Source of the DNA: JANPBY01 sp963805505
GTDB lineage: Bacteria; Actinomycetota; Actinomycetes; DATJPE01
Assembly (NCBI GenBank): GCA_963805505.1
Contig: CAWDUP010000004.1
Coordinates: forward strand, 440,279-504,278
Direction of reading: 5' to 3'
Length of the DNA stretch: 64,000 nt
Both the position numbers and the translations under genes were made by a program. The notes under the pieces were generated by a model. The model searched no databases and was not told where the DNA came from. It saw only the letters and a program-made list of their open reading frames with translations. Of the stretch, positions 1 to 7,718 are shown piece after piece. Every line of letters begins with the position of its first letter. Within the stretch, counting starts at the first letter, position 1.

Positions 1-1
1 C

Positions 2-64
2 TTGAGCTTGGTCGCGAAGTCACTGCTGGCCTGGCAGGTCTTCGCAGGCACCCTCGCCTCTTGA
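2..64 (+). CDS. C-terminal fragment of a probable heliorhodopsin
   Basis: The first 63 bases read in one frame to a TGA stop and end in SLVAKSLLAWQVFAGTL plus three residues. A helix with a lysine followed by SLLAWQ resembles the seventh helix of heliorhodopsins, where that lysine would bind retinal as a Schiff base. Only about 20 residues are visible because the window begins inside the gene, so the family call is from memory of the motif. The gene converges on the ygfZ-like gene, whose stop lies 34 bases away. It could be the last helix of another membrane protein. Confidence 0.45.
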   Translation: MSLVAKSLLAWQVFAGTLAS

Positions 65-97
65 CTCGCCGAGTCCACTCCCTCGGCACCTGCGCGA

Positions 98-1111
98 TCA
101 GGGGGTGACCACAACCTCTTGCGCAGCGGCCACCCCGTCGACGGTCAGCGTGTCAGCGACTGGCACGTTGCGTTTGATCACGGCAAGCGCGACCGGGCCA
201 AGCTCGTGATGGCGCACGGAGGTCGTGACGTGGCCGACGGCCCGGTCGGCCAGCCGTACTTCCGCTCCATGGCCCGGCAGCTGGACCTCTGAGCCATCCA
301 GGTGCAGCAGGACCAGGCGGCGCGGTGGCTTGCCCAGATTGTGAACGCGGGCCACTGTCTCCTGACCTCGGTAGCACCCCTTCTGCAGGTGCACCGCGGT
401 GCGGAGCCAATCCACTTCGTGCGGGATCGTGCGGTGGTCGGTCTCGAATCCGAGCCGAGGGCGGCGCGCCTCGACGCGGAGGGCTTCGAACGCCCACAGG
501 CCGGTCGCTGATTCAGCGGTTGCCATGACTTCCTCGAGCTCGGCGCGCGGGACGAGCACCTCCCGGACCTGCCAAAGGCCCTCCGCTGGATGGCTGCCAG
601 ACCCGGAGTAGGACGTCGATCCCGCCCTCACGGCCGGCCAGGGGTCGGTCCACGAGGGCGGTCCGGCCGGCGGCGGCGAGAGCGAGCTCACCGGCTCAGC
701 GGCGACGGCCCACTCGCTCGTGACATCGACGACCTCTACGCGGAGCATGAAGCGCATCCGGTCGAGCCAACCGAGCAGATCAGCTGTGGTCCCGGGCTCA
801 ACGGTGATCCAGCACGTCGTGCCGTCGTCGACGAGGTGGAGCGCATGTTCGATATGCCCCTTGGGGGACAACACCAACGTCTCTGTCGAGTCACCTGGCT
901 CGAGATCCTCGAGCTGCTGGGTGGTCAGTGAGTGCAGCCACGAAAGACGGTCCGGCCCGTCGACTCGCAGGACTCCTCGGTGCGAAAGGTCGACCAGGCC
1001 ACGCCCGGCCAGCCAGGCCCGCTGCTCCGCAACAGGATCGCCGTAGTGCCAGGGCGCACCTGCGTCCGGTCCTGCCTCGACGGGCACCGCCGTACGGCTG
1101 CTGACCCTCAT
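98..1111 (-). CDS. ygfZ: YgfZ/GcvT-family folate-binding protein
   Basis: The protein belongs to the YgfZ family, folate-binding relatives of GcvT that support repair or assembly of iron-sulfur enzymes. The family signature KGCYRGQETVARVHNLG is present in the C-terminal half (GC-Y-x-GQE), with the N-terminal aminomethyltransferase-like fold before it. A longer open frame exists upstream, but the ATG at 1111 overlaps the stop of the fur-like gene as ATGA and is followed by the normal N-terminus, so I chose it (337 residues). It is the last gene of a three-gene coupled operon with the Fur-type regulator and the nitrobindin-like protein, a common actinobacterial grouping. Confidence 0.88.
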   Translation of the reverse strand: MRVSSRTAVPVEAGPDAGAPWHYGDPVAEQRAWLAGRGLVDLSHRGVLRVDGPDRLSWLHSLTTQQLEDLEPGDSTETLVLSPKGHIEHALHLVDDGTTCWITVEPGTTADLLGWLDRMRFMLRVEVVDVTSEWAVAAEPVSSLSPPPAGPPSWTDPWPAVRAGSTSYSGSGSHPAEGLWQVREVLVPRAELEEVMATAESATGLWAFEALRVEARRPRLGFETDHRTIPHEVDWLRTAVHLQKGCYRGQETVARVHNLGKPPRRLVLLHLDGSEVQLPGHGAEVRLADRAVGHVTTSVRHHELGPVALAVIKRNVPVADTLTVDGVAAAQEVVVTP

Positions 1112-1548
1112 GACGTCGCGCAGTCGGCGCAGGTGCCATAGATCGCGAAATGCTCCATGTCCGTGGAGAACGCGTATTGCTCGCGGAGACTTCCCACCAG
1201 CCCATCTGCGAGACCGACCTCGGCCTCCACCACCTCTCCACAACCGTGGCAGACCAGATGTAGGTGAGCGGCATGCTCGGCGGGGTGCCAGGTGGGGGAT
1301 CCGGCGCCGAGGTGCGCGTGGCGCACGAGGCCGAGCTCCTCGAGCAGCTCGAGGGTGCGGTAGACGGTCGAGATGTTGACTCCGTCCGCAACACCGCGGA
1401 CGGCCGTCAGGACCTCATCCGGCGTGGCATGACCGAGGTTGTGCACCGCGTCCAGCACCAGCTGGCGTTGCGGCGTCATGCGAAAACCGCGGTCCTTCAG
1501 CTGCGCCCGCAGCTCGGCCGCTGACCCGTGGGGATCCTGCTCGGTCAC
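1108..1548 (-). CDS. Fur-family metal-responsive transcriptional regulator
   Basis: This 146-residue protein has the Fur layout. An N-terminal winged helix contains RMTPQRQLVLDAV and the recognition-helix region NISTVYRTLELLEELGLV. It is followed by a metal-binding dimerization domain with HLHLVCHGCG and a C-terminal CADC pair, which together give the structural zinc site. Start is GTG at 1548, overlapping the stop of the upstream FABP-like gene (GTGA), and its own stop overlaps the ygfZ start, so translation of all three is probably coupled. Which metal or peroxide it senses (Fur, Zur or PerR type) cannot be decided from the motifs. Confidence 0.9.
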   Translation of the reverse strand: MTEQDPHGSAAELRAQLKDRGFRMTPQRQLVLDAVHNLGHATPDEVLTAVRGVADGVNISTVYRTLELLEELGLVRHAHLGAGSPTWHPAEHAAHLHLVCHGCGEVVEAEVGLADGLVGSLREQYAFSTDMEHFAIYGTCADCATS

Positions 1549-2036
1549 CCGACCCGCTTGAGTCGAGCCGAGATGTGCGGCTGGATCGGCTGCCCGACGG
1601 CGGCCATGTCGAACGCCCAGGCGAGGTCGCCCTCGACCAACCCGTAGAGCCGGTGCCCGGCGCTGTAGTCCTTCGCCGTCGTCGTCCGCGCCACCACGTC
1701 GGTCCGCAGCTCGATCCTTGGGCCTTCAGCCGTACCGATCCAGATCTCCGAGAACCCGGTCGGGTGGGACAGCGTCACCTCCAGCGTGCCATCCTCCTGC
1801 GGTCGCCAGAATCCAGTCTCGGTAGCCAGCGGTCGGACGAACCCACCGTCGTCGTCGAGCAGCCAGGCTCGACTCGAGTACCGCAAGAACGGGCGACCGT
1901 CATGCTCGAAGTGCACCTCCTGGCCGAAGCGGAACTCTTCGATCGTCGGATAGCCGCCGACGCCTGCCCCTGCCCAGCTACCGATCAGCCAGGCCACGGG
2001 CACCAGGACCGGGGGAAGATCGTCAGTCAGCTCCAC
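1545..2036 (-). CDS. FABP-like/nitrobindin family heme-binding protein
   Basis: This 163-residue beta-barrel protein of the DUF1794/nitrobindin family carries the hallmark GSWAGAGVGGYPTI near the N-terminus and a C-terminal HISARLKR, where the histidine is the expected heme ligand. Nitrobindins bind ferric heme and act on reactive nitrogen species, and M. tuberculosis has homologues. GTG start at 2036 is preceded by GGAGGTGTCGAC on the coding strand, a good ribosome site. It is the first gene of the operon with the Fur-type regulator and YgfZ-like protein, which suggests a common link to heme or iron-sulfur maintenance (inference). Confidence 0.85.
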   Translation of the reverse strand: MELTDDLPPVLVPVAWLIGSWAGAGVGGYPTIEEFRFGQEVHFEHDGRPFLRYSSRAWLLDDDGGFVRPLATETGFWRPQEDGTLEVTLSHPTGFSEIWIGTAEGPRIELRTDVVARTTTAKDYSAGHRLYGLVEGDLAWAFDMAAVGQPIQPHISARLKRVG

Positions 2037-2054
2037 GTCGACACCTCCACGTCG

Positions 2055-2156
2055 TCAGCTCTCACCCTGATAGAGGCGGTAGACGACGTAGCCGGCAGTC
2101 ACGGTGATGGCCAGGGCCACCACGATGAGCACGGCGGTGGAGACGATCGCAAACAC
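2055..2156 (-). CDS. 33-residue single-pass membrane protein
   Basis: A short frame from GTG 2156 to TGA 2055 encodes 33 residues: one hydrophobic helix (IVSTAVLIVVALAITVTAGY) followed by YRLYQGES. It lies just upstream of the nitrobindin-like gene on the same strand and divergent from the DsrE-like gene. No strong ribosome site precedes the GTG, so it may be weakly expressed or misread. The hydrophobic pattern is unlikely by chance and similar tiny membrane proteins occur at this place in other actinobacteria, as far as I recall. Function unknown. Confidence 0.5.
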   Translation of the reverse strand: MFAIVSTAVLIVVALAITVTAGYVVYRLYQGES

Positions 2157-2178
2157 TGGACCACTCTAACGTTGGACC

Positions 2179-2541
2179 ATGACTCGAGCTCTCGTCGTCA
2201 AGGTCACCGCCGGCACCGACGACCCGGAACGCTGCGCTCAAGGCTTCACCGTCGCCGCCACCGCCGTGGCCTCAGGGGTACCCGTATCTCTCTGGCTCAC
2301 CGGCGAGGCCTCCTGGTTCGCGGTACCCGGCAGGGCCGCCGACTTCTCGCTGGCCGGATCGGCTCCGCTGGAGGACCTGCTCGCTTCGGTCCTCGCCGCT
2401 GGACGGGTGACCCTCTGCACTCAGTGCGCTGGGCGCAGAGGGCTCTCGCCCGACAACCTGATTCCCGACGTCCGCCTGGCAGGGGCGGCCGCGTACGTCT
2501 CCGAGATCATGGCCGACGAAACTCAGGCCCTCGTCTACTAG
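2179..2541 (+). CDS. DsrE-family protein
   Basis: This 120-residue protein matches the DsrE/DsrF fold: an opening beta strand RALVVKVTAGTDDPERC, alpha/beta alternation, and a cysteine motif LCTQCAGRRG in the position where DsrE-type proteins carry sulfur-relay cysteines. It converges on the DUF1416 gene with a 4-base overlap of coding ends. No Shine-Dalgarno is visible before the ATG, so the message may start near the start codon. The adjoining rhodanese operon suggests a role in sulfur handling, but this is context only. Confidence 0.75.
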   Translation: MTRALVVKVTAGTDDPERCAQGFTVAATAVASGVPVSLWLTGEASWFAVPGRAADFSLAGSAPLEDLLASVLAAGRVTLCTQCAGRRGLSPDNLIPDVRLAGAAAYVSEIMADETQALVY

Positions 2542-2840
2542 GCGGGGAGAGCCACCTCGATGTCAGCCACGGACCCGCGCGCAGCGACGACTTGACGGTC
2601 GACGGAGGCGCCGGGCGCGAGAGTCCGCAGGGTCCAGGTGCCCGGAGCAGCGAAGAACCGGAACTGGCCGGTCACCGAGGTCGGAACCTCGGCGGTGAAT
2701 TCACCCGACCCGTCGAGCAACCGGACGTAAGCACCGCCGACCGGGTTGTCGCCGCGCGTGACGACCCCTTGGATCACTGACTCCTTCGCCAGATCGACAC
2801 CGTCGACGGAAGGGCCACCGACAGGGGCTCCGCAGGTCAT
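2538..2840 (-). CDS. sseC: DUF1416 protein (SseC-like)
   Basis: This 100-residue DUF1416 protein opens with MTCGAPVGGPSVDG, and the Cys near the N-terminus is characteristic. The rest reads as a small beta-sandwich (VIQGVVTRGDNPVGGAYVRLLDGSGEF and so on) of the carboxypeptidase-regulatory type. In mycobacteria the equivalent sseC gene sits directly beside a thiosulfate sulfurtransferase, as here, and the start overlaps the rhodanese stop. The exact biochemical role is unknown. Co-transcription under the cysteine leader upstream links it to sulfur metabolism. Confidence 0.85.
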   Translation of the reverse strand: MTCGAPVGGPSVDGVDLAKESVIQGVVTRGDNPVGGAYVRLLDGSGEFTAEVPTSVTGQFRFFAAPGTWTLRTLAPGASVDRQVVAARGSVADIEVALPA

Positions 2841-3700
2841 GCCGCACCACCGTCCGGCGAACCCGGCGCGTCACCCAGCTGGACGGGGACGCCCACCAGT
2901 GAGCCGTACTCCGTCCACGATCCGTCGTAGTTGCGAACGTTGGGGAGCCCGAGCAGCTCGTGCAGGGCGAACCAGGTGTGAGCCGAGCGCTCACCGATTC
3001 GGCAATAGGCGATCGTGTCGCGGGACAAGTCGACACCTTTGCTCTCGTAGAGCGCCCGAAGCTCCTCGTCGGACTTGAAAGTGCCGTCATCGTTGGCCGC
3101 CTGACTCCACGGGATGTTGCTCGCTGTGGGGATGTGGCCGGGGCGTTGGCTCTGCTCTTGCGGCAGATGCGCTGGAGCGAGCAACCGACCGGCGTACTCA
3201 TCGGGGCTTCGGACGTCCACGAGGCCTTCGGTGCCGATGGCCGACAAGACGTCGTCCCGGAAGGCGCGAATCGACCTGTCCTGCTCCTTGGCGGTGTAGG
3301 TCGTGGTCGGACGTTCAACGATCTCGTCCACCAGCTCGCGCGAGTCGAGTTCCCACTTCTTTCGGCCTCCGTCGAGCAGCTTCACCGACGCGTGACCGTA
3401 GAGCGTGAAATACCAGTAGGCGTAGGCGGCGAACCAGTTGTTGTTGCCGCCGTACAGAACGACTGTGTCGTCGTTGCCGATGCCCTTGCGCGACAGCAAC
3501 GCCTCGAACTGTTCCTTGTTGACGAAGTCGCGCCGTACCGAATCCTGCAGGTCCGAGCGCCAGTCGATGCGAACGGCCCCGCGGATGTGATTCTTCTCGT
3601 AGGCGGCAGTGTCCTCGTCAACTTCGACGAGAACCACCGACGGATCGGCGAGGTGGGCTTCCACCCAGTCGGCGTCGACCAGGGCGTCGATGCGGCTCAT
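2837..3700 (-). CDS. Thiosulfate sulfurtransferase (tandem rhodanese, CysA2-type)
   Basis: The protein (287 residues) has two rhodanese domains. The second carries the active loop CRIGERSAHTWF, with Cys as the persulfide carrier, in the actinobacterial CysA2/SseA sequence style. ATG 3700 overlaps the stop of the DUF4395 gene (ATGA) and has GGAAGGAAACCTC ahead of it. A longer upstream frame is rejected because it runs antisense-like through the DUF4395 end. It is encoded between the DUF4395 membrane protein and SseC-like protein. The expected reaction is transfer of sulfane sulfur from thiosulfate or mercaptopyruvate to a thiophilic acceptor. Confidence 0.92.
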   Translation of the reverse strand: MSRIDALVDADWVEAHLADPSVVLVEVDEDTAAYEKNHIRGAVRIDWRSDLQDSVRRDFVNKEQFEALLSRKGIGNDDTVVLYGGNNNWFAAYAYWYFTLYGHASVKLLDGGRKKWELDSRELVDEIVERPTTTYTAKEQDRSIRAFRDDVLSAIGTEGLVDVRSPDEYAGRLLAPAHLPQEQSQRPGHIPTASNIPWSQAANDDGTFKSDEELRALYESKGVDLSRDTIAYCRIGERSAHTWFALHELLGLPNVRNYDGSWTEYGSLVGVPVQLGDAPGSPDGGAA

Positions 3701-4188
3701 GAGGTTTCCTTCCCGAGCTGAGTAGATGTGACCTGAACGGAAGCGAGCGGTGTTGACATGAGCGGTTCTGCGAGGCCGGCCCGGCGGGCGAGGAGGTAGA
3801 CCTCGCATCCGAGGCAGAAGTTGAAGGCGGCGTTGAGGAAGGCAGCGGCAAGAGCGAAGCTCACGATGACCGAACCCAGCCCGACGGCACCTGTGGCCAG
3901 CGCGAGCCAGCCAGTTGCGGCAAAAGCCAGTCCCACGGCCTGCGCGAACCGCGGTGGGCGCGAATCCTCGAGCTCGGTTGGCGGCCCGAGCCGTGGCCGA
4001 ACGACCCGCCTGAACAAGGCTCCGTACGGCGTGGCTTGCGGACCACGTACCGCGCCGACCGTGAACACCACGACCTGAACCCCGAGCAGCAACAAGGCTA
4101 GCGGGCTACCAGCGGCCAGGAGGACAACAACGAGGACAGCGGTGGTGAGGGTCGCGGCAAAGCGCGGACCACGCGGATCGATGAGCAT
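3697..4188 (-). CDS. DUF4395 integral membrane protein
   Basis: The protein (163 residues) has two hydrophobic hairpins, about four membrane segments, and ends with the family-typical NFCLGCEVYLLARR. ATG 4188 is chosen because AGGAG lies 8 bases upstream. The GTG at 4206 lies before that ribosome site. The gene is the first full gene after the cysteine-rich leader peptide and overlaps the rhodanese start. DUF4395 proteins repeatedly accompany rhodanese or thioredoxin genes, and the FCLGC cysteines hint at redox or sulfur transfer at the membrane (inference). Confidence 0.82.
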   Translation of the reverse strand: MLIDPRGPRFAATLTTAVLVVVLLAAGSPLALLLLGVQVVVFTVGAVRGPQATPYGALFRRVVRPRLGPPTELEDSRPPRFAQAVGLAFAATGWLALATGAVGLGSVIVSFALAAAFLNAAFNFCLGCEVYLLARRAGLAEPLMSTPLASVQVTSTQLGKETS

Positions 4189-4268
4189 GGGCAAGGCTCC
4201 TGACACGACGGGACATGACGCGACGTCAGGACAGCGGGCGGCTCACGAGGAGCGGGGGCGCTGCCCGG

Positions 4269-4349
4269 TCAGGGCATTCGACACAGGCAGGTGGCCACGC
4301 GGCACAGGTCGACCGCGCGCCGTTTGGTGAGGCTCACCTGCAGCTGCAT
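4269..4349 (-). CDS. Cysteine-rich leader peptide (putative attenuator)
   Basis: A 26-residue frame from ATG 4349 to TGA 4269 contains TKRRAVDLCRVATCLCR, the recurrent actinobacterial leader found before sulfur-metabolism operons. Cysteines at residues 16, 21 and 23 are clustered near the end, as expected if ribosome pausing at Cys codons senses cysteine supply. It lies 80 bases upstream of the DUF4395-rhodanese-DUF1416 operon on the same strand. It begins exactly 7 bases after a TACCGT -10 box, so it appears leaderless. Comparable polycysteine leader ORFs in mycobacteria are known cysteine-responsive attenuators. Too short for usual gene callers. Confidence 0.85.
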   Translation of the reverse strand: MQLQVSLTKRRAVDLCRVATCLCRMP

Positions 4350-4356
4350 GAGATCC

Positions 4357-4385
4357 ACGGTAGGGAGCAAACGCTGAGCCGTCAC
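4357..4385 (-). promoter_or_regulatory. Promoter of the cysteine leader and sulfurtransferase operon
   Basis: On the coding strand a GTGACG -35 element (4380-4385) and a TACCGT -10 element (4357-4362) are separated by 17 bases. The -10 is 7 bases from the leader ATG, which places the transcription start at or next to the A of ATG. This is the arrangement of a leaderless actinobacterial message. Confidence 0.65.
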
Positions 4386-4444
4386 CGGTGGTCCATATCC
4401 TGAGACGCTTGTCCCGATGGACGGTACGGGTTCCAGAACGTCGA

Positions 4445-4879
4445 TCATGCCAAGACCTCGCCCAGCGCTGCGACGACGTCGGCGACCCGTGGTTGGCCGG
4501 AGGCGCGTCGCACGACGAGGCCTTGGTCATCGAGCACCAGGACGGTTGGCGTCCGGCGGATGTCCAAGCGTCGCACCAGCTCGAGGTGTGACTCAGCATC
4601 GATCTCGACGTGTGCCACCCCGTCGACCTGCTCCACGACACCGCCCAGCACCCGGCGGGTGGCCCGGCACGGCTGACAGAAGGCCGTCGAGAACTGCAGG
4701 AGGGTGGCCCGAGCGCCGAGAGCACGTCCGAGGTCGGTTGCGCTGACGTGCTGAGCGGGCACCTTCGAAACGCTCGCAGGATCGACGCCGCGGATGCGAC
4801 CGTCCTGGCGTCGTCGCCACAAAGCGAAAGCCGTCGCGGCGAGCAGCGCGATCACCACGAGCAGCACACGCCACAGCAT
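4445..4879 (-). CDS. Membrane-anchored thioredoxin-like protein
   Basis: An N-terminal membrane anchor (LWRVLLVVIALLAATAFALW) is followed by a thioredoxin fold with the CxxC motif FCQPC and the cis-proline region RRTPTVLVLDDQGLVV. The catalytic domain should lie outside the membrane and exchange disulfides. In M. tuberculosis the same position beside the CysA2/SseC genes holds thiX. The start is uncertain: ATG 4879 follows AGGAGG with very short spacing, while GTG 4936 abuts the stop of the preceding gene and would add 19 residues. The gene is the last of a four-gene run reading leftwards from 6780. Confidence 0.82.
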   Translation of the reverse strand: MLWRVLLVVIALLAATAFALWRRRQDGRIRGVDPASVSKVPAQHVSATDLGRALGARATLLQFSTAFCQPCRATRRVLGGVVEQVDGVAHVEIDAESHLELVRRLDIRRTPTVLVLDDQGLVVRRASGQPRVADVVAALGEVLA

Positions 4880-4936
4880 GCCTCCTAGAACTTCTCGTCG
4901 CTCCCAGGCATTCCCATGGCCATGTGCTCGACCCAC

Positions 4937-5713
4937 TCAGCCGGTGAACAGCCGGCTGGCGGTGAGAGCTGCCGGGCCGGCCAGGGCGAGCGGAAGCGCC
5001 CCAACCGTCGCGGGAGTCAAGCGGGCCGCCCGGCCCGCCAACCTTCGCACCTGGCAGCCGCAGACAGCGGCCAGCCCGGCCGCGGCGGCGACGAGCGCGT
5101 CGTCAACGATGTCCGCGGAGTTGTCGGAACCCAGCAGGCCGGTGAGCGCCCCAGCGGTCGTGGCAGCGACGAGCGCGACCGCCACCGCCCACGCAGCGCT
5201 GCCCGCTCCGGTGATGACCAGCGCCGCGACCACGGCGCCCAGCACGCCACCGACCACGAGCTCTGGTCCTGGCCGGTCGATCGGCACGGCCAGCCAGCAG
5301 GCGGCCAGCCCCTCCACAAGCACGAGCCCGGCGCTCGCGGTCAATCCGCTGAGCCGGGCCGCTCCGTCCACAGTTCTCGACAACAACTGCTGGATGAACG
5401 CTGCGAGAAAGCCGCCGACAATGACGATGACCAGGGGTCCGAGATCTCCGGTCCCTGCTCGAAGCGCCAGAACCACCGAAGCAGCGATCCCGGTCGACAG
5501 TCCGATGAACGACCCAGCCACCGCACCAGGGGCCCGGAGCAGCTCGTGCCAGGAGGACGCGACAGCGAGTTGGACGAGAACGACCGCAACCGTGAGAGCC
5601 GACCTTCCCGAGAAAGCACCGACGATCAGCAAAGCGCCGAGGGCTGTCGTCGCCGTGACGACAGCGACCGTGGGCGATCGCCGTCTCCCGGCACGCACTC
5701 CCCCGGCCACCAC
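4937..5713 (-). CDS. Multi-pass membrane protein of unknown function
   Basis: This 258-residue protein is almost wholly hydrophobic, with about eight predicted membrane helices rich in Ala, Val and Leu and no recognisable catalytic motif. GTG 5713 directly abuts the stop of the MoaD-like gene and its own stop abuts the thioredoxin frame, so the four genes from 6780 to 4445 form one compact operon. Its position corresponds to the membrane protein Rv0817c beside GlnR in M. tuberculosis. I do not recognise a function. Confidence 0.7.
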   Translation of the reverse strand: MVAGGVRAGRRRSPTVAVVTATTALGALLIVGAFSGRSALTVAVVLVQLAVASSWHELLRAPGAVAGSFIGLSTGIAASVVLALRAGTGDLGPLVIVIVGGFLAAFIQQLLSRTVDGAARLSGLTASAGLVLVEGLAACWLAVPIDRPGPELVVGGVLGAVVAALVITGAGSAAWAVAVALVAATTAGALTGLLGSDNSADIVDDALVAAAAGLAAVCGCQVRRLAGRAARLTPATVGALPLALAGPAALTASRLFTG

Positions 5714-5968
5714 TCAGCCGCCTGCGAACGGCGGCAGGACTTCCACGGTCGCGCCCGGGGTCAGTCGCACCGTCTCGTGATCGTGGTGCCCTACCGCCAA
5801 AGAGTCGACGAGCAGCGAAGACGCCGAGAGCACAACCGCCAGCCTCGGCGCATGTCTCGCGCGGACAGCTGCGAGGAGCTCGTCAAGGGTGTCAGCGTCG
5901 AACTCTTCGGACTCGAGCCCGGCAGCTGCGCGAGCCGATGCCCAGTAGCGCACCGTCACCCGGCTCAT
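5714..5968 (-). CDS. MoaD/ThiS-family sulfur carrier protein
   Basis: This 84-residue ubiquitin-like protein starts MSRVTVRYWASARAAAG and ends LPPFAGG. The C-terminal diglycine is the site that is adenylated and converted to a thiocarboxylate in this family. ATG 5968 overlaps the stop of the hydrolase gene (ATGA), so the extra upstream residues in the longer frame are not used. MoaD would feed molybdopterin synthase, but no MoaE or other cofactor gene is nearby, so it may serve another sulfur-transfer route. It is located between the hydrolase and the membrane protein in one operon. Confidence 0.85.
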   Translation of the reverse strand: MSRVTVRYWASARAAAGLESEEFDADTLDELLAAVRARHAPRLAVVLSASSLLVDSLAVGHHDHETVRLTPGATVEVLPPFAGG

Positions 5969-6780
5969 CCGGGGGCCTTCGCGCGGTCCGGAAGCGAGTC
6001 TGCGCCGGTGACCTGCTCGGCCCAGAGGGCGATCCGCTGGGTCAGCTCGTCGCTGATGGCGTGCTCGGCATGCTCGAAGCCGTACTCCACCCACAGCTCG
6101 ACGTGATCACCACCCGCCGCCAGCTGTTGCGCGTGGTCGAGCGGGAAGTAGTGGTCAGAGTCGCCATGCACAACCAGCAGCGGGGTTGGCGCCATGACCG
6201 CGGCAGCCTGTCTCGGCTCCAGTGGAAGGGGCTCGGACCACGGTTCGCTGGTTATCCGGGTGCCGCGAGCCGCCAGGGCCACCGCGCGGCCCACGCGCGA
6301 GCCCACGACGCGGTGCAGTCTCCGCATGGATGGCGTTCCGCGGTAGTACCACCGGGACGCGGCGCTCACGGCGACCGCGGCGTCCACGTTGCGGTACAGC
6401 GCGGCATGGCGCACCACAACGCTGCCGCCCATGGAGAAGCCAACGGTGACGACGCGGTCGTAGCCCAGGCGTCGCGCCCAGTTGACGGCCGCATCGACAT
6501 CGAGGCACTCGAGGTCTCCGACGGTGGATGCTCCGCCGCTTCGACCGTGCCCCCGCATGGTCACGGCGATGACGCCACCTGTAGCGACGAGGACATCTCC
6601 CACGCGGCGGATGGCAGAGGTGTCGTGGGCCCCGGTGAAGCCGTGTGCCACCACGAACGCGAGCCGACGATCACCCGACGCCAGCGATCGGTGCGCTGCC
6701 GCCAGGACGACGCCGTCGCTGCTTCGCAGCCAGGCCTCCTCACCGCGCGTCTGCTCTGACCGAACTGGCATGTCGGCCAT
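5965..6780 (-). CDS. Alpha/beta hydrolase
   Basis: The fold and triad of an alpha/beta hydrolase are clear: an oxyanion-loop HGFTG, nucleophile elbow GFSMGG, acid in HGDSDHYFP and a C-terminal His in EHAEHA. With ATG 6780 the protein has 271 residues. A second ATG three codons later is possible. GAGG lies about 10 bases ahead. It is the first gene of the leftward operon with the MoaD-like protein, membrane protein and thioredoxin, and is divergent from glnR. The substrate is unknown. Confidence 0.82.
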   Translation of the reverse strand: MADMPVRSEQTRGEEAWLRSSDGVVLAAAHRSLASGDRRLAFVVAHGFTGAHDTSAIRRVGDVLVATGGVIAVTMRGHGRSGGASTVGDLECLDVDAAVNWARRLGYDRVVTVGFSMGGSVVVRHAALYRNVDAAVAVSAASRWYYRGTPSMRRLHRVVGSRVGRAVALAARGTRITSEPWSEPLPLEPRQAAAVMAPTPLLVVHGDSDHYFPLDHAQQLAAGGDHVELWVEYGFEHAEHAISDELTQRIALWAEQVTGADSLPDRAKAPG

Positions 6781-6895
6781 TCTCGTGCATCCTCGTCTAC
6801 TCTGGGCGGGGGACCCGGGCGACGACGCCTCCGGGTCCCAGCGTGTTTGATGGCCGGGATCTGCGCGACGCCGGTTCCCACGTCGAGGAGGTGCG

Positions 6896-7699
6896 ATGGC
6901 CAGGCTCCTGTTGCTCACCAACGCGCCCTCCGCGCAGCCGACCGGCGCCGGAGCGTCGCCGGTCAAGGAACGAGACCTGTGCGCTGAGGTCCTTCCAGCT
7001 CTCGGCCTGCTGATGCACCACGTTCGTGCAGCGCCTGCCGAGGCTTCGGCCCTGCTCGATGCACCAGAGGTCGACGGGCTGCTGGTAGACGGTCGCCGCG
7101 ACCTGCCGCACATCCGTTCACTGTGCCGGCTGCTCCGAACCACCGGGGTCAGCGTTCCCGTCCTCGTGGTGACCACGGAGGGCGGTCTGGCGGCGGTCAC
7201 CGCCGACTGGGGCATCGACGACGTACTCCTGGACACCGCTGGTCCGGCCGAGATCGAGGCCAGGCTCCGGCTGGCCGTGGGGCGGATCGACAGCACCTCC
7301 GAAGACACGGCCCCCGAGGAGATCAGCCATGGCGACGTCGCCATCGACGAGGCCGGCTACACCGCTCGAGTGCGCGGGCGGATCCTTGACCTGACTTACA
7401 AGGAGTTCGAGCTCCTCAAATACCTGGCCCAGCATCCGGGGCGAGTGTTCACCCGGGCGCAGCTGTTGCAAGAAGTCTGGGGCTACGACTACTTCGGCGG
7501 CACGAGGACCGTTGACGTCCACGTCCGGCGACTTCGCGCCAAGCTCGGGGTGGAGCACGCGTCGGTCATCGGGACTGTTCGCAACGTGGGTTATCGGTTC
7601 GTGGCCCAGCCGGAGAAGTCCGGTCCTCCAGGCAACTACGAAGACACCGCCACGGTCGATGCGCTCCAGGTGCCGTCCGGTGGCGCGGACAAGCCTTGA
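6896..7699 (+). CDS. glnR: GlnR-like global nitrogen response regulator
   Basis: The N-terminal receiver-like domain (about residues 1-125) has the GlnR sequences EVLPALGLLMHHVR, DGRRDLPHIRSLC and TTEGGLAAVTADWGIDDVLL. The C-terminal OmpR/PhoB winged helix has YKEFELLKYLAQHPGRVFTR and GGTRTVDVHVRRLRAKLG. GlnR is an orphan regulator without a partner kinase, and none is encoded nearby. Start ATG 6896 follows AGGAGG by 5 bases. It is followed after 19 bases by mshD, matching the mycobacterial and streptomycete order. It controls nitrogen assimilation genes in relatives and interacts with PhoP, which is interesting beside a phosphate locus. Confidence 0.9.
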   Translation: MARLLLLTNAPSAQPTGAGASPVKERDLCAEVLPALGLLMHHVRAAPAEASALLDAPEVDGLLVDGRRDLPHIRSLCRLLRTTGVSVPVLVVTTEGGLAAVTADWGIDDVLLDTAGPAEIEARLRLAVGRIDSTSEDTAPEEISHGDVAIDEAGYTARVRGRILDLTYKEFELLKYLAQHPGRVFTRAQLLQEVWGYDYFGGTRTVDVHVRRLRAKLGVEHASVIGTVRNVGYRFVAQPEKSGPPGNYEDTATVDALQVPSGGADKP

Positions 7700-7718
7700 G
7701 CGCCTCGAGGACACTTCG

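Noticed and set aside
4794..6106. Two long plus-strand frames over the thioredoxin to MoaD genes
   Set aside because: Antisense shadows rich in Ser, Thr, Pro and Ala or Arg. The minus strand has four coherent, coupled genes.
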